A stretch of 11,015 nt of DNA from Candidatus Yonathbacteria bacterium RIFOXYC2_FULL_47_9 (lineage in GTDB: Bacteria; Patescibacteriota; Minisyncoccia; Phycocordibacterales; UBA1550), in contig MHUY01000001.1 in assembly GCA_001825115.1 (NCBI GenBank), forward strand, positions 1 to 11,015, in the 5' to 3' direction. Each line of letters starts with the position of its first letter. Within the stretch, counting starts at the first letter, position 1. The notes beneath the pieces are model-generated. The model was not told the origin of the DNA. It did no database searches and was given only the letters and a program-made list of their open reading frames with translations. The translations under genes and the position numbers were made by a program. Shown in pieces: positions 5,815-11,015 of this stretch.

Positions 5815-8800
5815 ATGGATGAACTCGAGAAAAAGTCTGATATCGCCAAGCGTGAAGAGGAGACCCTGGCTAAATGGCAAGAGCAGGGTATCTTTGAAAA
5901 ATCCCTCGCCCAAACAAAGGGTGGGGAGGAGTTTGTTTTTTATGACGGACCGCCGTTTGCGACGGGCCTCCCACACTATGGGCATATGTTGGCGAGTGCG
6001 ATAAAGGACGCCATCCCACGCTACCAGACGATGCAGGGGCGCTATGTGCGCCGTGTGTGGGGGTGGGATTGTCACGGACTGCCTATCGAGAATTTGATCG
6101 AGGGGGAACTCGGACTCGCGCATAAAAAAGATATCGAGGAATATGGCATTGGGAAATTCAATGAAGCGGCGAATGCGTCGGTGCTTCGTTATGATACCGA
6201 GTGGAAAAAAATGATACCGCGCATTGGGCGATGGGTTGATATGGAACATGCATACCGCACGATGGATGCGAACTACACCGAGTCAATCTGGTGGGCGTTC
6301 AAGACGCTTCACGACAAAGACCTCGTGTATCAAGGTTTCAAGCCGATGCACATTTGTCCTCGCTGCGAGACGACACTTTCAAACAATGAGGTCTCAGAAG
6401 GGTACAAAGACGTCACCGATATTTCGGTGACGGTAAAGTTTGCACTGGATGATGAACCAAAAACTTATCTCCTTGCGTGGACGACGACACCATGGACGTT
6501 ACCAGGCAATGTTGCACTCGCCGTAAATCCCGACGAAGAGTATGCCGAAGTGACCCTGAATGATGAACGCTATATTCTTGCTGCCGCGCGGGTTGAAAAA
6601 GTTTTTGAAGGAAAAGAGCACCGTATCATAAAAACGGTGCGCGGTTCTGATATTGTTGGTCGCTCGTACAAACCTATTTTCGATTACTACGCATCACAGG
6701 GCGCACTCGTGCATCGTGAAAATGGCTGGAAGGTCTATGGTGCATCGTTTGTGACAATGGACAGCGGCACGGGTATTGTGCACATCGCACCGGCCTTTGG
6801 TGAGGATGATATGACGCTCGGAACCCGCGAGAAGCTTCCTTTTGTGCAGCATGTGGGGATGGATGGACTTATGAAACCCGAGGTGCGCGACTTTGTTGGC
6901 GTTGCGGTCAAACCAAAAGGGGACCATCAAGCAACCGACATTCTTATTATCAAACATCTTGCCGGTATTGAAGCACTTTTTTCAAAAGAAAAGATTATCC
7001 ATTCATATCCACACTGTTGGCGCTGCGATACGCCGCTCTTGAACTATGCCGCTGGGTCGTGGTTTGTTCGTGCGCCAGAGCTCAAAGAAAAACTTCTTGC
7101 AGAAAATGCAAAGACCTCATGGGTGCCTGAAAATATGCGCGACGGGCGTTTTGGTAAGTGGCTCGAAAACGCGCGCGATTGGGCAATATCACGTTCACGC
7201 TATTGGGGGGCGCCGCTCCCGGTTTGGCACTGTACGTCGTGTGAAAAACGCGAGGTCATTGGCTCACGCGCAGAGCTTGCAGAAAAAACAAAAAAGTCCG
7301 GCAATAGATATCTCGTAATGCGCCACGGAGAAGCAGAAAGTAATGCACGCGGAGTCGTGAGCTCTAAGCTTGAGAGTAACGCAGAATTTTCTCTCACCGA
7401 AAAGGGTCGCGCGGGAGCAGAAGAGACAGGAAAAAAACTTGCGGGTGAACATATTGATCTCATTGTTACGTCGCCGTTCGTGCGTACGAAAGAAACCGCA
7501 GAGATTGTTGCGGCAGCTATTGGGTACGACACGCGTCAGATCGTTGTCGACGAACGTATCAAAGAGATTGATACGGGTGTGTTTGACGGCCGCTCTATTG
7601 AGGAATATCGCAGCAACTTTACATCAATCAAAGAAAAACTTACCAAGCGTCCCGAGGGCGGGGAGTGCCTCCTTGATGTAAAACGCCGGGTGATGCCGTT
7701 TCTCGAAGAGCTCGAGGCACAGTATGCAGGCAAGACAATACTCATTGTAACCCACGAGTATCCGACATGGATGCTGGTCGCGGGGACTGCAGGGGCTACG
7801 GTCGATGAGGCAGTGGCACTCAAAGAACATAGAGATGATTTCCTTGTGACGGGCGAGGTGCGTGAACTTTCTTTTGCACCGTTTCCCCATAATGCAGATT
7901 TTGAATTTGATTTACATCGACCATATATTGACCGTGTGGTTGTTTCTTGTCCGTGTGGAGGTGTGATGTCGCGCACACCATATGTATTTGATTGCTGGTT
8001 TGAATCAGGCTCGATGCCTTACGCACAGTTTCATTATCCGTTTGAAAACAAAGAGCTTTTCGAAAAGAATTTTCCTGCCGATTTCATTGCTGAAGGTGTC
8101 GACCAAACGCGTGGTTGGTTTTACAATATGCTCGTCCTCTCGGTCGGACTCTTTGATAAAGCGCCTTTCAAAAATGTCATCGTGAACGGTATGGTGCTCG
8201 CCGAGGACGGACAAAAGATGTCCAAGAAGCTCAAGAACTACCCGGACCCTATAGAAGTTTTGAATCGCTATGGTGCAGACGCGGTGCGATACTACATGCT
8301 CGCATCACCTATTGTGCATGCCGAGGATCTCGCTTTTTCTGAGCGCGGGGTTGATGAAGTGGTGAAAAAAGTCATCGTGCGGTTAATGAATGTGCTCTCC
8401 TTCTATGAGATGCACGGCGAAAATGGTGGGGTGGCGCAGGGTGAGAGCAGTAACCCGCTCGACCAATGGATCATGGCACGCCTTGCGGAGCTGGGGAACG
8501 AAATGACGCGCTCGTTTGATGTGTATGAGCTCGACCGTGCGGTAAAACCTATTGGCCTCTTTGTTGATGACCTCTCGACATGGTACATCCGCCGCTCACG
8601 CGATCGTTTCAAGTCAGACGATGTGACTGACCGCGCGTACGCTATTGCAACGACGCGTACTGTACTCCGTGAGTTTGCGAAACTTCTCGCGCCCGTAATG
8701 CCGTTCCTTGCTGAACATTTGTATAAAAAAACAGGCGGAGAAAAAGAAAGCGTACATCTCGAGGCGTGGCCCCAGTTTGCAGAGTCTGGCGGTCTTGTAC

Positions 8801-9273
8801 TTACCGATATGTTTGAGGTTCGCCGTACCGTGTCCCTCGCTCTTGAGGCGCGCGCAAAGGCAGGTATCAAGGTTCGTCAACCACTTGCATCAATCACGGT
8901 ACGCGGGGTTGTTCTCGCGCCTGCCCTAGCATCTATCATTACTGATGAGCTCAATGTAAAGAAAGTTATTTTTACAGATATCGCCGAACAAGAAATTTCT
9001 CTCGACACCGTCATTACCCCCGAACTCAAACGCGAAGGGCAGTTTCGCGATCTGGTGCGTACCGTGCAGGAGCTCCGCAAGAAAACAGGACTTACGCCGT
9101 CTGATATTGTGACTCTTGAGATTGCTACGAGTGACGAAGGGCGGGCGCTTGTTGAAGAGTTTGGCGAAGACCTCAAAAAGACATCACTCATCAAAGACAT
9201 TGTGTTCAAAGATATTGAAGGTGAGCTCGTGAATATCGACGGCATCTCCTTTACGCTCGCGTTTGTAAAATAA
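5815..9273 (+). CDS. ileS: Type 2 isoleucyl-tRNA synthetase with an embedded histidine-phosphatase domain
   Basis: Charges tRNA-Ile with isoleucine and edits valine errors; class I enzyme. It has 1152 residues, some 100 or more beyond most type 2 enzymes. In order: PPFATGLPHYGHM (46-58) with HYGH as the HIGH motif; GWDCHGLPIE (83-92); a first Cys pair C181/C184; the CP1 editing domain with AWTTTPWTLPGN (221-232) and GTGIVHIAPAFGEDD (318-332); a pair C401/C404; SRSRYWGAPLPVWHC (459-473) with C473/C476; an inserted histidine-phosphatase domain (about 497-690); DLHRPYID (699-706) with C712/C714; DCWFESGSMPYAQ (726-738); KMSKKLKNYPDP (801-812), whose NYPDP is typical of eukaryotic-like type 2 IleRS; then the anticodon domain and the C-terminal part with ARAKAGIKVRQPLAS (1012-1026). 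The family as a whole tends to resist mupirocin. recO follows after 3 nt, probably in one transcript. Synthetase identity is certain; the role of the insert is unknown. Confidence 0.97.
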   Translation: MDELEKKSDIAKREEETLAKWQEQGIFEKSLAQTKGGEEFVFYDGPPFATGLPHYGHMLASAIKDAIPRYQTMQGRYVRRVWGWDCHGLPIENLIEGELGLAHKKDIEEYGIGKFNEAANASVLRYDTEWKKMIPRIGRWVDMEHAYRTMDANYTESIWWAFKTLHDKDLVYQGFKPMHICPRCETTLSNNEVSEGYKDVTDISVTVKFALDDEPKTYLLAWTTTPWTLPGNVALAVNPDEEYAEVTLNDERYILAAARVEKVFEGKEHRIIKTVRGSDIVGRSYKPIFDYYASQGALVHRENGWKVYGASFVTMDSGTGIVHIAPAFGEDDMTLGTREKLPFVQHVGMDGLMKPEVRDFVGVAVKPKGDHQATDILIIKHLAGIEALFSKEKIIHSYPHCWRCDTPLLNYAAGSWFVRAPELKEKLLAENAKTSWVPENMRDGRFGKWLENARDWAISRSRYWGAPLPVWHCTSCEKREVIGSRAELAEKTKKSGNRYLVMRHGEAESNARGVVSSKLESNAEFSLTEKGRAGAEETGKKLAGEHIDLIVTSPFVRTKETAEIVAAAIGYDTRQIVVDERIKEIDTGVFDGRSIEEYRSNFTSIKEKLTKRPEGGECLLDVKRRVMPFLEELEAQYAGKTILIVTHEYPTWMLVAGTAGATVDEAVALKEHRDDFLVTGEVRELSFAPFPHNADFEFDLHRPYIDRVVVSCPCGGVMSRTPYVFDCWFESGSMPYAQFHYPFENKELFEKNFPADFIAEGVDQTRGWFYNMLVLSVGLFDKAPFKNVIVNGMVLAEDGQKMSKKLKNYPDPIEVLNRYGADAVRYYMLASPIVHAEDLAFSERGVDEVVKKVIVRLMNVLSFYEMHGENGGVAQGESSNPLDQWIMARLAELGNEMTRSFDVYELDRAVKPIGLFVDDLSTWYIRRSRDRFKSDDVTDRAYAIATTRTVLREFAKLLAPVMPFLAEHLYKKTGGEKESVHLEAWPQFAESGGLVLTDMFEVRRTVSLALEARAKAGIKVRQPLASITVRGVVLAPALASIITDELNVKKVIFTDIAEQEISLDTVITPELKREGQFRDLVRTVQELRKKTGLTPSDIVTLEIATSDEGRALVEEFGEDLKKTSLIKDIVFKDIEGELVNIDGISFTLAFVK
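7303..7884 (+). other. Histidine-phosphatase (phosphoglycerate mutase-like) domain inserted in IleRS
   Basis: Residues about 497-690 of IleRS form a complete branch-1-like histidine phosphatase: YLVMRHGEAESNA with Arg503 and the phospho-accepting His504; the family's SPxxRTxET motif as SPFVRTKET with Arg557; RIKEIDTGVFDG with the acidic Glu584; and LIVTHEYPTW with the second His647. All core catalytic positions are kept. The host synthetase reads continuously on both sides, from the VIGSRAELAE segment (481-490) to DLHRPYID (699), which are nearly adjacent in ordinary type 2 enzymes. Base composition (about 53% in one block counted) matches the flanks, so there is no sign of recent entry. Substrate unknown. 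Confidence 0.93.
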
Positions 9274-9276
9274 GTC

Positions 9277-9864
9277 ATGGCGCACCATATCTATCACACC
9301 CGCGGAATCATTCTCGGTAGTGTGCCTATTGGCGAGTCAAATCGCTTTTACAAAATATTTACCGAAGAGCTCGGTCTTGTGGGGGCATCAGCACAATCGG
9401 TGCGCAAAGAGGAGTCAAAACTGCGTTATGTGCTCCAGGACCTCTCTTTCATTAATGTCGACCTCGTGCGGGGTAAAGAGGTTTGGCGTATCACGAGTGC
9501 GGGAGAAGAAGCATCATTTCCCGCACTCAAAGGTGATACGGTGCGTTTAAAACTTTTTGCGCGTACCTGCGCCCTCCTTGCGCGACTAATTCACGGAGAG
9601 GGAAGAGAGGATGAACTTTTTAAAGACCTTCTCGGTGGGCTCAATTTTTTAGAGCATACGGCGATTCCTGCTGAGCTCACGCTTTCTTTTGAAACTTTGG
9701 CAACTTTGCGCAGTCTTGTGTGGCTGGGTTATCTCGACCCTGAGCACTACGAGCGTTTCCTTGAGCCGGGGGTCTGGACGCTCCCACTCCTTCAGGATTT
9801 TGAGACCATAAGAATAAACGCTATTCCCGAGATCAACGAAGCGCTCCATTCTTCACAACTATAG
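9277..9864 (+). CDS. recO: DNA repair protein RecO
   Basis: RecO works with RecR in the RecF pathway, loading RecA on SSB-coated single-stranded DNA and annealing strands. The 195 residues are short against about 240 for E. coli. The N-terminal OB-fold fits the family: HHIYHTRGIILGSVPIGESN (3-22), the FTEELGLVGASAQSVRKEESK segment (28-48) and the VLQDLSFINVDLVRGKEVWR segment (52-71). The rest is helical, with LSFETLATLRSLVWLGY (135-151) matching the family's C-terminal helices. No cysteine zinc motif is seen. ATG lies 3 nt after the ileS stop and no Shine-Dalgarno is visible, which suggests translation by reinitiation from ileS. It is the only gene here ending in TAG. The family call is firm from the N-terminus and weaker over the C-terminal half. 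Confidence 0.86.
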   Translation: MAHHIYHTRGIILGSVPIGESNRFYKIFTEELGLVGASAQSVRKEESKLRYVLQDLSFINVDLVRGKEVWRITSAGEEASFPALKGDTVRLKLFARTCALLARLIHGEGREDELFKDLLGGLNFLEHTAIPAELTLSFETLATLRSLVWLGYLDPEHYERFLEPGVWTLPLLQDFETIRINAIPEINEALHSSQL

Positions 9865-9884
9865 TTCTCTCTCTCTAAAAATAC

Positions 9885-9893
9885 TGCTATACT
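9885..9893 (+). promoter_or_regulatory. Proposed leaderless-type promoter of the membrane protein gene
   Basis: TGCTATACT, an extended -10 box (hexamer TATACT 9888-9893). Only TTCTCT, from a CT-repeat tract (9866-9876), lies at the -35 position. The predicted start at about 9900 coincides with the A of the ATG. No terminator separates recO from this gene, so readthrough from ileS-recO may also contribute. Confidence 0.6.
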
Positions 9894-9899
9894 AAAGTC

Positions 9900-11015
9900 A
9901 TGGCAGATGATATGAAAAGCAAGATCGCTAACCTAGAGAAAGAGCTCTACGGAAAAGACTTCAAGCCACACGAGGTTGCTGATATGCTTGAACGAAAAGA
10001 GTCGAATGTTCCTTCTTCGTGGAACGCTGAGAGCGAGGCACGTGCGGCTGCGCACGAACAAGAGCGTGCGACGGCTCATCACTCTATGATAAAAAAAATT
10101 GTCTATGTGTCTCTCGGTTTTTTTGTATTTGCGGCAGCGGTTGCTGCGGTTGTGTGGTGGCGTGGCTCAAACATTATTTCCGGTGAGAATATAAAAATCG
10201 AGACCGTGGCCCCGCTTGCTGTTGCGGGAGGGGAACCTTTTGAGACAGAGATCTCTATTACGAACGGAAACAAGGTTGCCATAGAGGAAGCAACACTTTT
10301 TATTGAATATCCAGCAGGGTTTTATACCGCACCTGATAAGGTCGAGCTCCCTCGTATTTCAAAAGAGCTTGGGGCAATTGCTCCTGGGCAGTCGGTGAGC
10401 GAGAATATTCAGACGATTTTATACGGCGAAGAAAACGCACAAAAAGAAGTGAATATTGTTCTGGAGTATCGAATGGCGGGTTCTAATGCAACCCTTAAAA
10501 AGGGGGCAACATACACTCTGCGTGTCGCATCCTCTCCCGTAAATATGAAACTCGATGTCATAAAGGAATTATCCTCAGGGCAAGAGATTGAGCTTTTGGT
10601 TTCTATTGAGTCAAACAGTAAAGACCCACTCGATGCGCTACTTCTCGAGGTGTCATATCCATTTGGCTTTACTTTCCAGGGTGCGGACGTTCCTCCGACG
10701 CAGGGGGACAATGTTTGGAATATTGGTACGCTTACTCCTCAAGAAGAACGCATTATAAAGATCCGCGGGGTCATTGAAGGACAAGAAAACGAAGAAAAAG
10801 TGGTAAGAGTTTTGATTGGTACACCTGATAAAAAAGATGAGCGACGTGTAGGGGTGGCATACAATTTGATTACCGAGACGCTCACCCTCACTAAACCGTT
10901 TGTTGCTCTTGATATTGCAATAAATGGCGATCATGACAATGAGTACGCAGTACCGCTCGGTCGAGGAGTGCGGGTAGACGTTGGATGGCGGAGTAATAAC
11001 CCCACTCCCGTAACA
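9900..11015 (+). CDS. Single-pass membrane protein with extracytoplasmic Ig-like repeats (incomplete at the 3' end)
   Basis: I do not recognise a named family. The frame is open for 372 codons from ATG 9900 to the window edge. Residues 1-63 are hydrophilic, charged and probably helical (KIANLEKELYGKDFKPHEVA at 8-27; Ala/Glu-rich EARAAAHEQERA at 46-57). A single hydrophobic segment follows at about 67-87 (IVYVSLGFFVFAAAVAAVVWW) with KK before it, which suggests a cytoplasmic N-terminus and an outer C-terminus. The rest is beta-rich and repetitive. Repeat 1 (about 104-208) has GGEPFETEISITNGNK, FIEYPAGF and LGAIAPGQSVSENI; repeat 2 (about 215-325) has SGQEIELLVSIESNSKDPLD, EVSYPFGF and IGTLTPQEERIIKI; a third begins near 333. 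This resembles DUF11/CARDB-like Ig-type stalk repeats of surface proteins. Function is inferred only as envelope or surface. Leaderless-type start. Confidence 0.85.
   Translation, partial: MADDMKSKIANLEKELYGKDFKPHEVADMLERKESNVPSSWNAESEARAAAHEQERATAHHSMIKKIVYVSLGFFVFAAAVAAVVWWRGSNIISGENIKIETVAPLAVAGGEPFETEISITNGNKVAIEEATLFIEYPAGFYTAPDKVELPRISKELGAIAPGQSVSENIQTILYGEENAQKEVNIVLEYRMAGSNATLKKGATYTLRVASSPVNMKLDVIKELSSGQEIELLVSIESNSKDPLDALLLEVSYPFGFTFQGADVPPTQGDNVWNIGTLTPQEERIIKIRGVIEGQENEEKVVRVLIGTPDKKDERRVGVAYNLITETLTLTKPFVALDIAINGDHDNEYAVPLGRGVRVDVGWRSNNPTPVT

Noticed and set aside
5671..6249. 192-codon open frame on the - strand across argS end and ileS start
   Set aside because: Runs through the argS terminator and antisense to two certain genes; the sequence has no family features.
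7303..7884. Phosphatase domain as a separate nested or split gene, or a frameshift joining two genes
   Set aside because: The frame is continuous from ATG 5815 to TAA 9271-9273, synthetase sequence resumes in frame after the insert, and no internal promoter or ribosome site is visible at the internal Met502.
7536..7976. 146-codon open frame on the - strand inside ileS
   Set aside because: A shadow of the phosphatase-coding region; low-complexity Ser/Arg-rich translation and no start signals.
9857..9876. AACTATAGTT palindrome and CT-repeat after recO as a possible terminator or regulatory site
   Set aside because: The palindrome is only 10 bp with no loop and overlaps the recO stop; no U-run follows, so it is not a convincing terminator.

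Overview
The window looks like a chromosomal housekeeping segment from a small-genome bacterium, most likely a Candidate Phyla Radiation (Patescibacteria, Parcubacteria-like) member. The grounds are short gaps, a short RecO, a eukaryote/archaea-like (type 2) IleRS, a double-domain ThyX in place of ThyA, and a long surface protein of Ig-like repeats. This placement is inference; no rRNA gene is present. TGA is not read as an amino acid in any gene here, so the Gly-recoding lineages (Gracilibacteria, Absconditabacteria) are unlikely. Most of the sequence is roughly 50-58% GC in the stretches I counted.

Layout: rplK (39-461, +) converges on thyX (542-1939, -) across a bidirectional hairpin terminator. 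thyX diverges from dcd (2081-2701, +) over a 141-bp region where two back-to-back promoters can be read. Then follow dut (2786-3211, +), tmk (3281-3919, +), argS (3996-5747, +), ileS (5815-9273, +) with recO 3 nt behind it (9277-9864, +), and a membrane-anchored repeat protein (9900 to the window end, +, incomplete). No gene-free stretch exceeds 300 bases. I saw no tRNA, rRNA, CRISPR array or insertion sequence.

The genes thyX, dcd, dut and tmk together make a complete route from dCTP to dTDP: Dcd deaminates dCTP to dUTP, Dut cuts it to dUMP, ThyX methylates that to dTMP with folate and reduced flavin, and Tmk phosphorylates it to dTDP. The second half is translation and repair: two class I tRNA synthetases and a RecF-pathway protein.

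Three things stand out. (1) IleRS carries a complete histidine-phosphatase domain with all its catalytic residues, inserted between the two cysteine pairs of a zinc-binding segment. (2) ThyX is a tandem fusion whose halves have lost complementary parts of the ThyX signature. (3) Gene starts fall into two classes: thyX, dcd and tmk have a promoter, a leader of about 30-36 nt and a Shine-Dalgarno site, while dut, argS, ileS and the membrane protein have an extended -10 box ending 6-8 nt before ATG and no Shine-Dalgarno, as expected for leaderless mRNAs. For dut, argS and ileS this start sits 34-37 nt behind the previous gene's terminator stem, forming a repeated compact terminator-promoter-start module.
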